NCBI GenBank assembly: GCA_036397815.1
Contig: DASWIE010000030.1
Span: forward strand, 15,975 to 79,974
DNA: 64,000 nt
Reading direction: 5' to 3'
Source: DASQFY01 sp036397815
Lineage (GTDB): Bacteria > Chloroflexota > Limnocylindria > QHBO01
Made by a program: the position numbers and the translations under genes. Shown piece after piece: positions 9,093 to 17,643 of the stretch (position 1 is its first letter; every line of letters starts with the position of its first letter). The notes beneath the pieces are model-generated. The model did not search any database, was not told where the DNA came from, and saw nothing but the letters and a program-made list of their open reading frames with translations.

Positions 9093-9680
9093 ATGGCAAG
9101 AATCGACCCGACCAAGCTCAACCTGGAGGAAAAGGTCGTCCAGATCAACCGCGTGGCCAAGGTCGTCAAGGGCGGCCGGCGCTTCAGCTTCAGCGCGGTG
9201 GTGGTGGTCGGCGACCACAACGGCGTCGTGGGTGCCGGACTCGGCAAGTCGAACGAGGTACCCGAGGCGATCCGCAAGGGCGTCGAGGACGCCAAGAAGC
9301 GCCTGATCCGCGTGCCGCTCGTCGGCTCCACCATCCCGCACGAGGTCTCGCACGACTTCGGGGCCAGCACGGTGCTGCTCAAGCCGGCCTCGGCCGGCAC
9401 CGGCGTCATCGCCGGCGGCTCGGTCCGATCGGTGGTGGAGGCGGCGGGGATCCGCGACCTGCTGAGCAAGTCGATGGGCAGCACCAACCCGGTGAACGTG
9501 GTTCGCGCCACGATCGAGGCGCTCACCTCTCTGCGCTCCGCGGACGCGATCGCCGCGCGGCGTGGCAAGACGGCCGAGCAACTGCTCGGCAAGCGCGGCG
9601 CCGAGCTGGCGCGTCGCCCGCACGAGGTGATCGAGCGTCCGGCGCCCGCCTATCCGATGGGAGGCGGCCGTGGCCGCTGA
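9093..9680 (+). CDS. rpsE: 30S ribosomal protein S5
   Basis: Decoding-fidelity protein, 195 residues. I placed the start at ATG 9093, after GGCGGAGGACC, because the frame continues upstream only as an rplR shadow. The double-stranded-RNA-binding domain (KVVQINRVAKVVKGGRRFSF) and the C-terminal GSTNPVNVVRATIEAL region are clear. It overlaps rpmD by 11 bases. Confidence 0.97.
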   Translation: MARIDPTKLNLEEKVVQINRVAKVVKGGRRFSFSAVVVVGDHNGVVGAGLGKSNEVPEAIRKGVEDAKKRLIRVPLVGSTIPHEVSHDFGASTVLLKPASAGTGVIAGGSVRSVVEAAGIRDLLSKSMGSTNPVNVVRATIEALTSLRSADAIAARRGKTAEQLLGKRGAELARRPHEVIERPAPAYPMGGGRGR

Positions 9681-9897
9681 GCGGGGCGCTGACGCAGGAC
9701 CGATGCTGCGGGTGACCTGGGTCCGCTCCACCATCGGCCACAAGGCCGGGGCCCGAGGCACCATCCGGGCGCTCGGGCTGCATCGGCTCAACCAGACGGT
9801 GGAGATCGCGGATACGCCGGTCAACCGCGGCATGCTCCGCCGCGTCGCCTTCCTGCTCCACGTGCAGGAGCCGACCAGGGAAGGGGGTACGCAGTGA
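9670..9897 (+). CDS. rpmD: 50S ribosomal protein L30
   Basis: Small large-subunit protein. From GTG 9670 it has 75 residues; from ATG 9703 it has 64, closer to the usual 60. The conserved block LRVTWVRSTIGHKAGARGTI begins right after that ATG, so 9703 is a real alternative. The end overlaps rplO by 4 bases. Confidence 0.94.
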   Translation: MAAERGADAGPMLRVTWVRSTIGHKAGARGTIRALGLHRLNQTVEIADTPVNRGMLRRVAFLLHVQEPTREGGTQ

Positions 9898-10730
9898 AGC
9901 TCCACGACCTGCAGCCGTCCTCCGGCTCGCACGAGCCGTCGCGTCGCGTCGGTCGCGGGCACGGTTCTGGCCGCGGCAAGACCGCCGGGCGCGGGACGAA
10001 GGGCCAGAAGTCGCGAGCCGGGGGCGGGATCCCCGCCTGGTTCGAGGGCGGCCAGACCCCCCTCCACATCCGGACCCCGAAGCTGCACGGCTTCAAGAAC
10101 CGATTTCGGGTGGAGTACGCGGGCGTCAACCTCGCTCGGCTGACGGAGGCTGCCGCCGGGACCCTGATCACGCCGGACGTGCTCAAGCACGACGGGCTGC
10201 TGCGCGACCGCAAGACCAGGCAGCTGCCGGTCAAGATCCTGGGCGGCGGCGATGCGCCGAAGGGCGTCACCATTCACGCGCACGCCTTCACCCGTTCCGC
10301 CCTCGCCAAGCTGTCGGCCGCGGGCAGCACGGCGCAGCGCATCAGCTGGCCGGAGGGCAACCCGGTCGACGAGGCCGCCGAGGCCGCTGAGGCCGCGAGC
10401 ATCGAGGCCCGCGACTCTGCGAAGGCCGATGCCCGGGCCCGGGGCAAGGCCAAGCGGAAGGCGGCTCGCGGCGGGGCTCCGGCGCCTTCCGGGGCACCCG
10501 CGAAGGGGTCGGCGGCAACGGCCACGGTCGATACGGCCGATGCGGAGGCCGAGTCCGCCGACATGGAGCCCACGGCAGAGACGGAGCCCGCGGAAGAGAC
10601 TGAGCCCACCGCAGCGGCGGAGGCCGCGGAAGAGACTGAGCCCACCGCAGCGGCGGAGGTCGCGGCAGCGGCCGAAACCACCGCTGAGCCCCAGCCCACG
10701 GCAGACGCCGAGAGCGAGGTCGAGCCCTAG
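9894..10730 (+). CDS. rplO: 50S ribosomal protein L15 with long acidic C-terminal extension
   Basis: L15 stabilises the large subunit. The normal protein occupies residues 1 to about 150 (LHDLQPSSGSHEPSRRVGRG, GRGTKGQKSRAGGGI, then the globular part). An extension of roughly 125 residues follows: first basic (KAKRKAARGG), then almost only Ala, Glu, Thr and Pro, with repeated ETEPTAAAE units. L15 is usually near 150 residues, so this tail nearly doubles it. GTG start overlapping rpmD; secY begins directly after the stop. Confidence 0.95.
   Translation: MKLHDLQPSSGSHEPSRRVGRGHGSGRGKTAGRGTKGQKSRAGGGIPAWFEGGQTPLHIRTPKLHGFKNRFRVEYAGVNLARLTEAAAGTLITPDVLKHDGLLRDRKTRQLPVKILGGGDAPKGVTIHAHAFTRSALAKLSAAGSTAQRISWPEGNPVDEAAEAAEAASIEARDSAKADARARGKAKRKAARGGAPAPSGAPAKGSAATATVDTADAEAESADMEPTAETEPAEETEPTAAAEAAEETEPTAAAEVAAAAETTAEPQPTADAESEVEP
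10590..10661 (+). repeat. 36-bp tandem repeat inside rplO
   Basis: Two adjacent 36-base copies differing at one base (10590-10625 and 10626-10661). The unit is 12 codons, so copy number can change without shifting the frame. It encodes part of the acidic Ala/Glu/Thr tail of L15. Confidence 0.9.
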
Positions 10731-12017
10731 GTGATCGACTCGCTCATCACCGCCTTCCGTGCGCCGGACATCCGGCGCAAGATCCTCTTCACGCTCGGGA
10801 TCCTGCTGATCTTCCGGGTGCTCACCAACGTTCCCGTCCCGAACGTCGACCAGGAGCGGCTCTCGAACCTGTTCGAGACCAACCAGCTGCTCAGCCTGCT
10901 CGACCTCTTCTCGGGCGGTGGGCTGGCGACCGCCTCGATCATCGGGATGGGGGTGAACCCCTACATCAACGCCAGCATCATCATGCAGCTGATGCAGGGC
11001 GTCATCCCGAGCCTCGGGGAGCTGGCGCGCGAGGGCGAGTACGGGCGCAACAAGCTCAACCAGTACACCCGCCTGCTGACGGTCCCGATGGCCTTCGCCC
11101 AGGGCTACGGCTTCAGCGTCCTGCTGCAGGCCAACGGCGTGATCCCCCAGTCGGACCTGTTCAGCTTCCAGACCGCGTCCCTGCTGATCAGCTTCACCGC
11201 CGGGACCATCCTGCTGATGTGGCTCGGCGAGCTGATCAGCGAGCGCGGGCTGGGCAACGGCATCAGCTTCATCATCTTCGCCGGCATCGTGGGGCGGATC
11301 CCGCACCAGGCTGGCCCGATCGTCACCGGACCTGACGGCCTGCTGCGGATCATCCCGTTCGTGATCATCGCCATCGTGGTGATCGCGGGCGTGGTCTTCA
11401 TCAACGAGGGCCAGCGCCGGATCCCCGTCCAATACGCCAGCCGCGTGCGCGGCCGGCGCATGTACCAGGGCCAGACCCAGTACCTGCCCCTCAAGGTGAC
11501 GATGGCGGGCGTGATCCCGATCATCTTCGCCATCAGCATCCTGCTCTTCCCCGCCCAGATCGCCCAGTATTTCACCGCAAGCGACGTCGAGTGGGTACGG
11601 AACACCGCGAACTGGATCGCGACCAACCTCGACGGACGCACCAATGTGCCGCTCTACGGATCGATGTACTTCGCGCTGGTCGTCTTCTTCACCTACTTCT
11701 ATACGGCCTTCCAGTTCCGGCCCGATCAGACGGCCGACTTCCTGCGCAAGAACGGCGGCTTCATCCCGGGCATCCGGCCCGGCAAACCGACCGAGGACTT
11801 CCTGTCGCGGGTCACGAACCGCATCACGCTCGGCGGCGCGTTATTCCTGGCCACGCTGGCGGTGCTCCCGCTGATCGTGGCCGCGGCGATCCCCGGCACG
11901 CAGGGCCTCCAGCTGGGTGGCACCAGCATCCTGATCGTGGTGAGCGTCGTGGTTGAGACGATGAAGCAGCTGGAGGCGCAGATGCTGATGCGCCACTACG
12001 AGGGCTTCATCCGGTGA
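10731..12017 (+). CDS. secY: Protein translocase subunit SecY
   Basis: Channel-forming subunit of the Sec translocon in the inner membrane, 428 residues with about ten membrane segments. Landmarks: MGVNPYINASIIMQL near residue 75, the cytoplasmic loop ARVRGRRMYQGQTQ equivalent near 240, and FLRKNGGFIPGIRPG near 340. GTG start immediately after rplO; the stop overlaps adk. Standard spc operon position. Confidence 0.98.
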   Translation: MIDSLITAFRAPDIRRKILFTLGILLIFRVLTNVPVPNVDQERLSNLFETNQLLSLLDLFSGGGLATASIIGMGVNPYINASIIMQLMQGVIPSLGELAREGEYGRNKLNQYTRLLTVPMAFAQGYGFSVLLQANGVIPQSDLFSFQTASLLISFTAGTILLMWLGELISERGLGNGISFIIFAGIVGRIPHQAGPIVTGPDGLLRIIPFVIIAIVVIAGVVFINEGQRRIPVQYASRVRGRRMYQGQTQYLPLKVTMAGVIPIIFAISILLFPAQIAQYFTASDVEWVRNTANWIATNLDGRTNVPLYGSMYFALVVFFTYFYTAFQFRPDQTADFLRKNGGFIPGIRPGKPTEDFLSRVTNRITLGGALFLATLAVLPLIVAAAIPGTQGLQLGGTSILIVVSVVVETMKQLEAQMLMRHYEGFIR

Positions 12018-12700
12018 CCGATGCGGGCCACGGCCCGTCGGCGCCCGATCGGCGGCGCATCCTCCTGCTGGTCGGCGCGGCGGGCGCCGGCAAGGGCACC
12101 CAGGCCGTGCTGCTGAGCCGCGAGCTTGGGCTCCCGCACCTGGCCTCAGGCGACCTGTTCCGCCAGGCGGTCCACGACGCCACCCCGCTCGGCGAGCAGG
12201 CGCGTGCCTACATGGAGCGCGGCGACCTCGTGCCTGACGAGGTCACGATCGGGATGTTCATGGATCAGCTGGCGCGGCCGAGCGCCGATCGCGGGGCGAT
12301 CCTGGACGGCTTCCCACGCACCGTGGCCCAGGCCCGCGCCCTCGACGCCACCCTGGCGGGACAGGGTGAGCGCATCAACCGCGTCTTCTACATCGAGGTC
12401 CCGACCGATGAGCTGGTGGCGCGCCTCGCCGGGCGCTGGGTATGCCCAGCCTGCCGGACGATCTACCACGAGCTCACCGACCCGCCCCGCGTCCCGGGCA
12501 TCTGCGACCGGGACGGAACGCCGCTCCAGCAGCGCGACGACGATCGTCCTGAGGTGGTGCGCGCGCGGCTCAGCAAGCAGGTGCCGCCGATGCTCGAGGT
12601 GGTCGACCATTACGACCGGTCGGGTGTCGTGACCCGCATCGGCGGGCGCCAGCCGATCGGGGCCGTGACCCGCGCAATCCTGGACGAGCTGGCCCGATGA
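12014..12700 (+). CDS. adk: Adenylate kinase, zinc-LID type
   Basis: Converts AMP and ATP to two ADP in the cytoplasm; 228 residues. The P-loop at residues 21-30 reads GAAGAGKGTQ, with Ala at the second position and in place of the usual Pro. The LID domain carries C144, C147, C164 and D167, a three-Cys-one-Asp zinc site. DGFPRT and the AMP-binding SGDLFR are present. About 15 N-terminal residues precede the fold. Overlaps secY and map by 4 bases each. Confidence 0.97.
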   Translation: MTDAGHGPSAPDRRRILLLVGAAGAGKGTQAVLLSRELGLPHLASGDLFRQAVHDATPLGEQARAYMERGDLVPDEVTIGMFMDQLARPSADRGAILDGFPRTVAQARALDATLAGQGERINRVFYIEVPTDELVARLAGRWVCPACRTIYHELTDPPRVPGICDRDGTPLQQRDDDRPEVVRARLSKQVPPMLEVVDHYDRSGVVTRIGGRQPIGAVTRAILDELAR

Positions 12701-13506
12701 GCAGCCCGTTGCGCGCGTCCCTTGTCACCATCAAGCGGCCGGAGGAGATCGCCCGCATGCGCCACGCCGGCGCGATCCTGGCCGACGTGCTCGACGCCCT
12801 CTACGCGGAGCTGCGTCCCGGGGTCTCGACGGCCGAGCTCGACCGGATCGCGGAAGAGATGATCCGCGGCGCCGGTGCCGTGCCCTCGTTCAAGGGCTAT
12901 CGCGGGTCTGGCGGCGCCCCCAACTTCCCGGCGTCGATCTGCGCATCGCTGAACGACGAAGTGGTGCACGGCATCCCTTCACCGAAGCGGTGGATCCGCG
13001 ACGGGGACGTGGTGAGCCTCGACGTCGGCTGCATCTGGGACGGATGGCACGCCGACTGCGCCCGCACCTGGCCGGTCGGCGACGTGCCCCGCCGCGTCCA
13101 GCGGCTGATCGACGCCACGCGGCGCGGGATGGAGGCGGGGATCGCGGCCGCTGTGCGCGGCAACCGGATCGGCGACGTGGGAGTGGCCATCGAGGCGGTG
13201 GCCCTCGAGCACGGCTATGGCGTGGTCCGCCCGTTCGTGGGCCACGGCATCGGCCAACAGATGCACGAGGAGCCGCAGGTGCCGAACTACCGACCGAGCA
13301 GCCCCGGGCTGCGGATCGAGACGGGCATGTGCTTCGCCATCGAGCCGATGTTCAACCTGGGCGGCGACGACGTCGTGCTGCTCGACGATGGCTGGACGGT
13401 GGTGACCGAGGACGGCAGCATCTCGGCCCATTTCGAGAACACGATCGCCGTGACGGACGCTGGGCCGGAGGTGCTCACCGACCGATCAGCAGCCATCGGG
13501 CTATGA
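12697..13506 (+). CDS. map: Methionine aminopeptidase, type I
   Basis: Removes the initiator methionine from new proteins, using two metal ions. All five metal ligands are visible: D109, D120, H183, E216 and E247. Length 269 residues, normal. It begins VTIKRPEEIARMRHAG about ten residues in. It overlaps adk as ATGA and is followed by a promoter-like gap before infA. Confidence 0.97.
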   Translation: MSSPLRASLVTIKRPEEIARMRHAGAILADVLDALYAELRPGVSTAELDRIAEEMIRGAGAVPSFKGYRGSGGAPNFPASICASLNDEVVHGIPSPKRWIRDGDVVSLDVGCIWDGWHADCARTWPVGDVPRRVQRLIDATRRGMEAGIAAAVRGNRIGDVGVAIEAVALEHGYGVVRPFVGHGIGQQMHEEPQVPNYRPSSPGLRIETGMCFAIEPMFNLGGDDVVLLDDGWTVVTEDGSISAHFENTIAVTDAGPEVLTDRSAAIGL

Positions 13507-13519
13507 CCAGGATCCGCCG

Positions 13520-13549
13520 TTGTGCCGGCTGGCCGGTCTCGTGTATACT
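13520..13549 (+). promoter_or_regulatory. Probable sigma-70 promoter for infA-rpmJ-rpsM
   Basis: The 125-base gap between map and infA holds TTGTGC (13520-13525), an 18-base spacer and TATACT (13544-13549). The -10 match is good (5 of 6) and the -35 match is half. It could give the alpha part of the superoperon its own start. Confidence 0.45.
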
Positions 13550-13631
13550 CTTCATTCTGGTCGCCCGGGCGGCGGCCTTTCCGTGTGTTCCCAACCAATC
13601 AATCAGACAGCAGTTCGAGGGTGCGTAGCGC

Positions 13632-13850
13632 TTGGCGAAAAAGGATGCAATCGAGGTTGAGGGAGAGGTAGTCCTCCCCCTGCCGAACGCGATGTTCAAG
13701 GTGCGGCTCGAGAACGGGCACGAGGTGCTCGCCCACATCTCCGGCAAGCTGCGCCAGAACTTCATCCGCATCCTGCCCGGCGACACCGTCCGCGTCGAGC
13801 TGAGTCCCTACGACCTCACCCGGGGTCGCATCACGTACAGGATGAGATGA
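13632..13850 (+). CDS. infA: Translation initiation factor IF-1
   Basis: OB-fold factor that blocks the A site during initiation, 72 residues. The start is TTG 13632; the protein then reads AKKDAIEVEGEVVLPLPNAM and ends YDLTRGRITYRMR, nearly identical to the family pattern. No ATG or GTG fits. The stop overlaps the rpmJ ATG. Confidence 0.97.
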   Translation: MAKKDAIEVEGEVVLPLPNAMFKVRLENGHEVLAHISGKLRQNFIRILPGDTVRVELSPYDLTRGRITYRMR

Positions 13851-13960
13851 AGGTTTCTGCGTCCGTAAAGCCGCGCTGTGAGCGCTGCAAGGTGATCAAG
13901 CGCTCCGGCGTGGTGATGGTCATCTGCGTCATCCCCAAGCACAAGCAGCGGCAGGGGTAG
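13847..13960 (+). CDS. rpmJ: 50S ribosomal protein L36, zinc type
   Basis: 37-residue large-subunit protein starting MKVSASVKPRCERCK. Zinc ligands C11, C14, C27 and H32 are all present, so this is the ordinary zinc-containing form. ATG overlaps the infA stop by 4 bases, and rpsM starts 7 bases after its stop. Position between infA and rpsM is classical. Confidence 0.96.
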   Translation: MKVSASVKPRCERCKVIKRSGVVMVICVIPKHKQRQG

Positions 13961-13967
13961 CGCGAGC

Positions 13968-14339
13968 GTGGCACGAATCTCCGGCGTCGACATCCCCCGC
14001 GAGAAGCGGGTGATCGTGTCGCTGACGTATATCCACGGCATCGGCCCCACCTCGGCGAATCAGATCCTGAAAGCCGCCAACGTCTCCGAGGACACGCGGG
14101 TCCGCGACCTGACCGAGGACGAGGTCAACCGCATTCGAGAGCTGATCGACAAGCGCTTCAAGGTCGAGGGCGACTTGCGCCGCGAGGTCAGCATGAACAT
14201 CAAGCGCTTGATGGAGATCGGCTCCTACCGGGGCATCCGTCATCGACGCAACCTACCGGTGCGCGGGCAGCGCACCAAGACGAACGCGCGCCAGCGCCGC
14301 GGCTCGCGCAAGACGGTCGGCGTCCGACGCAAGAAGTAA
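13968..14339 (+). CDS. rpsM: 30S ribosomal protein S13
   Basis: Head protein contacting the P-site tRNA and the large subunit, 123 residues. ARISGVDIPREKRVIVSLTYI and the C-terminal RHRRNLPVRGQRTKTNAR are diagnostic. GTG start. A 38-base spacer separates it from rpsK. Confidence 0.98.
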   Translation: MARISGVDIPREKRVIVSLTYIHGIGPTSANQILKAANVSEDTRVRDLTEDEVNRIRELIDKRFKVEGDLRREVSMNIKRLMEIGSYRGIRHRRNLPVRGQRTKTNARQRRGSRKTVGVRRKK

Positions 14340-14377
14340 CCAGATCCACCCTCACCCGCGAGTGACACAGGAGTTCC

Positions 14378-14773
14378 ATGGCTGAGCGGAAGCGCGCCGC
14401 GCGCACCAAGAAGCGAGAGAAGAAGAACGTCCCGGTGGGACACGCCCACATCCAGTCCACGTTCAACAACACGATCGTGACGATCACCGACACGACCGGA
14501 AACGTGGTCAGCTGGGGCAGCGCCGGGCTGGTCGGCTTCAAGGGCTCGCGCAAGAGCACGCCATACGCCGCCGCGCAGACCGCCGATTCGGCCGCGCGCC
14601 GCGCCATGGAGCACGGGATGCGCCAGATCGAGGTCTTCGTCAAGGGCCCCGGTGCCGGGCGCGAGCAGGCGATCCGCTCCCTCCAGGCCGCCGGCCTGGA
14701 GGTGACCGCCATCACCGACGTGACCCCCATCCCGCACAACGGATGCCGCCCGCCGAAGCGGCGACGGGTCTAG
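14378..14773 (+). CDS. rpsK: 30S ribosomal protein S11
   Basis: Platform protein of 131 residues. AHIQSTFNNTIVTITDTTGN, FKGSRKSTPYAAAQTA and the C-terminal TPIPHNGCRPPKRRRV are family signatures. CAGGAG precedes the ATG by a few bases. Next gene rpsD starts 12 bases downstream. Confidence 0.98.
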   Translation: MAERKRAARTKKREKKNVPVGHAHIQSTFNNTIVTITDTTGNVVSWGSAGLVGFKGSRKSTPYAAAQTADSAARRAMEHGMRQIEVFVKGPGAGREQAIRSLQAAGLEVTAITDVTPIPHNGCRPPKRRRV

Positions 14774-14785
14774 GGAGCGATCGAG

Positions 14786-15412
14786 ATGGCCCGATACACC
14801 GATCCGGTCTGCCGCATCTGCCGCCGCGAGGGGCTGAAGCTGTTCCTCAAGGGGAGCCGCTGCTACACCAAGAAGTGCTCCTTCGAGCGGCGCAGCACGC
14901 CGCCCGGCATGAACACCCAGCGCCGCCGCAAGGTGAGCGAGTTCGGCATCCAGCTCCGCGAGAAGCAGAAGGTCCGCAAGAGCTACTCGGTACTCGAGAA
15001 GCAATTCCGCAACTACTTCGAGAAGGCCGAGCAGCGCAAGGGCATGACCGGCGAGAACCTGCTGCGCATGCTCGAGATGCGGCTGGACAACGTCGTCTTC
15101 CGGATGGGCCTGGCCACCTCACGCGCTCAGGCGCGCCAGCTGGTGGGCCACGGCCACTTCGCCGTCAACGGCAAGCCGACCAACATCCCCAGCTTCGCGA
15201 CCAAGGTCGGCGACCGGATCGAGGTCCGGGAGAGCCGCCGCGGCCGCGAGATCTTCAAGGCCGTCACCGAGACGATCAAGTCCGCGCAGATCCCCGAGTG
15301 GGTGAGCGTCGACGGGGGCAAGCTCGCCGGGTCCATCCTGGCCGAGCCCGTCCGCGAGCAGATGCCACCCGAGTTCAACGAGCAGCTGGTCGTCGAGTAC
15401 TACTCGCGATAG
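14786..15412 (+). CDS. rpsD: 30S ribosomal protein S4, zinc-motif form
   Basis: Assembly-initiating small-subunit protein, 208 residues. The N-terminus has C9, C12, C26 and C31, the zinc-binding version. The S4 RNA-binding domain lies around residues 98-160 (MRLDNVVFRMGLATSRAQAR). Followed by rpoA after 22 bases, the usual alpha-operon order. Confidence 0.98.
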   Translation: MARYTDPVCRICRREGLKLFLKGSRCYTKKCSFERRSTPPGMNTQRRRKVSEFGIQLREKQKVRKSYSVLEKQFRNYFEKAEQRKGMTGENLLRMLEMRLDNVVFRMGLATSRAQARQLVGHGHFAVNGKPTNIPSFATKVGDRIEVRESRRGREIFKAVTETIKSAQIPEWVSVDGGKLAGSILAEPVREQMPPEFNEQLVVEYYSR

Positions 15413-15434
15413 CAGCAGGAGTAAGCATCCCTTC

Positions 15435-16457
15435 ATGATCGAACTAGAGACAACCACGCCGGCGCCTCGCATCGAGGAGGTCGAGTCGAACGGCAACCTC
15501 TCCGTCTTCGAGGTCAATCCGCTCGCCGACGGATACGGCGTCACGCTGGGCAACGCGCTGCGCCGCGTGCTGCTCAACTCCCTCGAGGGGGCGGCCGTCA
15601 CCTCGATCCAGATCGCCAATGTCTTCCACGAGTTCAGCACGCTGCCGAACGTGAAGGAGGACGTGACCCAGATCGTCCTGAACATCAAGAAGATGCGGCT
15701 GCGCTCGTTCGCCCGCCACGCTGTCACGCTCAAGCTGGTGAAGCACGGCGCCGGGCCGGTGACCGCCGGCGACATCGCCGAGTCGGCGGACGTCGAGATC
15801 GTCAACTCCGAGCTGGTGCTGCTCACCCTGGATAGCGACGCCGGCTCGATCGAGATGGACCTGACCGTCGAGACGGGGGTTGGCTACCGCCCCGCCGAGC
15901 ACACCGAGGACATGCCGATCGGGATCATCCCGGTCGACGCCATCTTCTCGCCGGTGCGCCGGGTCAACTTCGTGGTCAGTGACACGCGCGTCGGCCAGAT
16001 GACTAACTTCGATCGCCTGACGCTCGACATCGAGACCGATGGCACCAGCACGCCGAAGGCGGCGCTGTCGGCGGCCGCCGACATCCTGGTGCGCGAGTTC
16101 AGCCGCTTCGCCGAGATCGGCCGCCGGCCTGCCGGCGGCGAGGAGGAGGCGCCGGCCCCGGTCGCCGCCAACCTGCTCGACGCCCCGATCGAGGAGCTGG
16201 ACCTCCCGATGCGGGCCTACAACAGCCTGAAGCGGAACAACATCACCAAGGTCGGCCAGGTGCTCGCCCTCTCCGACGACGAGTTCCTGCGGATGCGCAA
16301 CTTCGGCAAGAAGAGCCTGGACGAGCTGAAGGAACGCCTCGCCCTGCGTGGCTTCATCAGCCCAGAGTCGGCCGCATCGGATGCCGACGAGTCGGACCTC
16401 CCCGCCTCGGCGGAGCTCGACGAGGCCGTCGCCGCCGAGCTCGACCGGGAGAGCTGA
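15435..16457 (+). CDS. rpoA: RNA polymerase subunit alpha
   Basis: Scaffold subunit of RNA polymerase, 340 residues. The N-terminal dimerisation domain (to about residue 230) has GYGVTLGNALRRVLLNSLEG near residues 34-53. A short Glu/Ala/Pro linker leads to the C-terminal domain at about 247-315 (LDLPMRAYNSLKRNNI, RNFGKKSLDEL), which contacts upstream DNA and activators. An acidic tail ends the protein. Six bases separate it from rplQ. Confidence 0.98.
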   Translation: MIELETTTPAPRIEEVESNGNLSVFEVNPLADGYGVTLGNALRRVLLNSLEGAAVTSIQIANVFHEFSTLPNVKEDVTQIVLNIKKMRLRSFARHAVTLKLVKHGAGPVTAGDIAESADVEIVNSELVLLTLDSDAGSIEMDLTVETGVGYRPAEHTEDMPIGIIPVDAIFSPVRRVNFVVSDTRVGQMTNFDRLTLDIETDGTSTPKAALSAAADILVREFSRFAEIGRRPAGGEEEAPAPVAANLLDAPIEELDLPMRAYNSLKRNNITKVGQVLALSDDEFLRMRNFGKKSLDELKERLALRGFISPESAASDADESDLPASAELDEAVAAELDRES

Positions 16458-16463
16458 GCCGAC

Positions 16464-16817
16464 ATGCCTCATCGGGTCACCGGCCGGAAGCTCGGCCGCT
16501 CCACCAGCCATCGCCTGCACATGCTGGCGAACCTGGCCGTGGCCGTGATCCGCTATGAGCGGGTCAAGACCACCGAGGCAAAGGCCAAGGAGGTCCGCGG
16601 CCTGGTGGACGGCATGATCACCATCGCCAAGCGAGGCGACCTGGCGGCGCGCCGATCGCTCGTCGCCGACATGCCGCACGAGCCGCTCATCGTCGACAAG
16701 CTGATGGGCGAGCTGGCGACCAAATACGCCGACCGCAGCTCGGGGTTCACCCGGATCGTGAAGATCGGGGAGCGCCTTGGCGATGCGGCACCGATCGTCC
16801 AGATCGAGCTCGTCTGA
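16464..16817 (+). CDS. rplQ: 50S ribosomal protein L17
   Basis: Tunnel-exit protein, 117 residues. It begins MPHRVTGRKLGRSTSHR and contains the family block YERVKTTEAKAKEVRGLVDGMI. The last gene of the alpha operon proper; truA follows after 40 bases. Confidence 0.98.
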   Translation: MPHRVTGRKLGRSTSHRLHMLANLAVAVIRYERVKTTEAKAKEVRGLVDGMITIAKRGDLAARRSLVADMPHEPLIVDKLMGELATKYADRSSGFTRIVKIGERLGDAAPIVQIELV

Positions 16818-16857
16818 CACGACGCGGTCGATTGGGCGGACAACTACAGACGGATCG

Positions 16858-17643
16858 ATGGCTCCCGCGGTGCGACGGTGTGCCCGGGCGGTGATCGAGT
16901 ACGACGGGACCGCCTTCGCGGGCTCCCAGTACCAGCCGAACGCTCGGACGGTGCAGGGGGAGCTGGAGGCGGCGCTTAACAGACTGACCGGCGAGAAGGT
17001 GCGAATCCGACTCGCCGGGCGAACCGATGCCGGTGTGCACGCCACCGGCCAGGTCGCGGCCTTCTGCCTCGCGCGCCGCAGGCGCGGCGCCGGGTTCGGG
17101 TGGCCTGAGCTGCAGCGACGGCTGAACGCCGTCCTGCCGCCGGACCTGGCGGTGCGGTCGCTCCGTCCGGTCCAACCCGGGTTCGACCCGCGGCGCGACG
17201 CGTCATGGCGCGTCTACCGCTATCGGATCCGGATGCTGGGTGACCGGCGGCCGACCGATCGGCATCGGACGCTCGAGATAGGCGACCGGCTCGACATCGT
17301 GGCCATGCGTGCCGCGGCGGGGGAGCTCACCGGACAGCGTGACTTCGCTGCGCTGGGGAGCGACCCAGTGGGCCGGACCGTGCGACACGTGTCGCAGGTG
17401 CTCGTCGTCCGGCGCGGGACCTCGGTCGAGGTGCGCGTCACGGCGAACGCGTTCCTGCGGCGGATGGTGCGCAGCATCGTGGCCCTCCTCCTGGAGGTGG
17501 GACGCGGACGGCTGGCGCCGGAAGCGATCGCCGGGTTGCTGGCGTCGGGATCGCGGGCCCTTGATGGGCGGGCGGTTCCGGCATCGGGCCTTACACTCGA
17601 GCGAGTCATCTACGAGAAGAAGACAAGAGAACGAAGAACGTGA
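16858..17643 (+). CDS. truA: tRNA pseudouridine(38-40) synthase TruA
   Basis: Makes pseudouridine at positions 38-40 of the tRNA anticodon arm. From ATG 16858 it has 261 residues. The catalytic aspartate is D57 in GRTDAGVHATG; FAGSQYQPNARTVQGELE near the start and the C-terminal NAFLRRMVRSIVALLLEVG are typical. I rejected an upstream in-frame start at 16777 because it lies inside rplQ. The end overlaps the rplM GTG. Confidence 0.96.
   Translation: MAPAVRRCARAVIEYDGTAFAGSQYQPNARTVQGELEAALNRLTGEKVRIRLAGRTDAGVHATGQVAAFCLARRRRGAGFGWPELQRRLNAVLPPDLAVRSLRPVQPGFDPRRDASWRVYRYRIRMLGDRRPTDRHRTLEIGDRLDIVAMRAAAGELTGQRDFAALGSDPVGRTVRHVSQVLVVRRGTSVEVRVTANAFLRRMVRSIVALLLEVGRGRLAPEAIAGLLASGSRALDGRAVPASGLTLERVIYEKKTRERRT

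Noticed and set aside
8985..11432. 815-codon minus-strand open frame over rplR-secY
   Set aside because: Antisense to known genes, with Asp/His/Arg runs typical of the reverse of GC-rich codons; no family resemblance.
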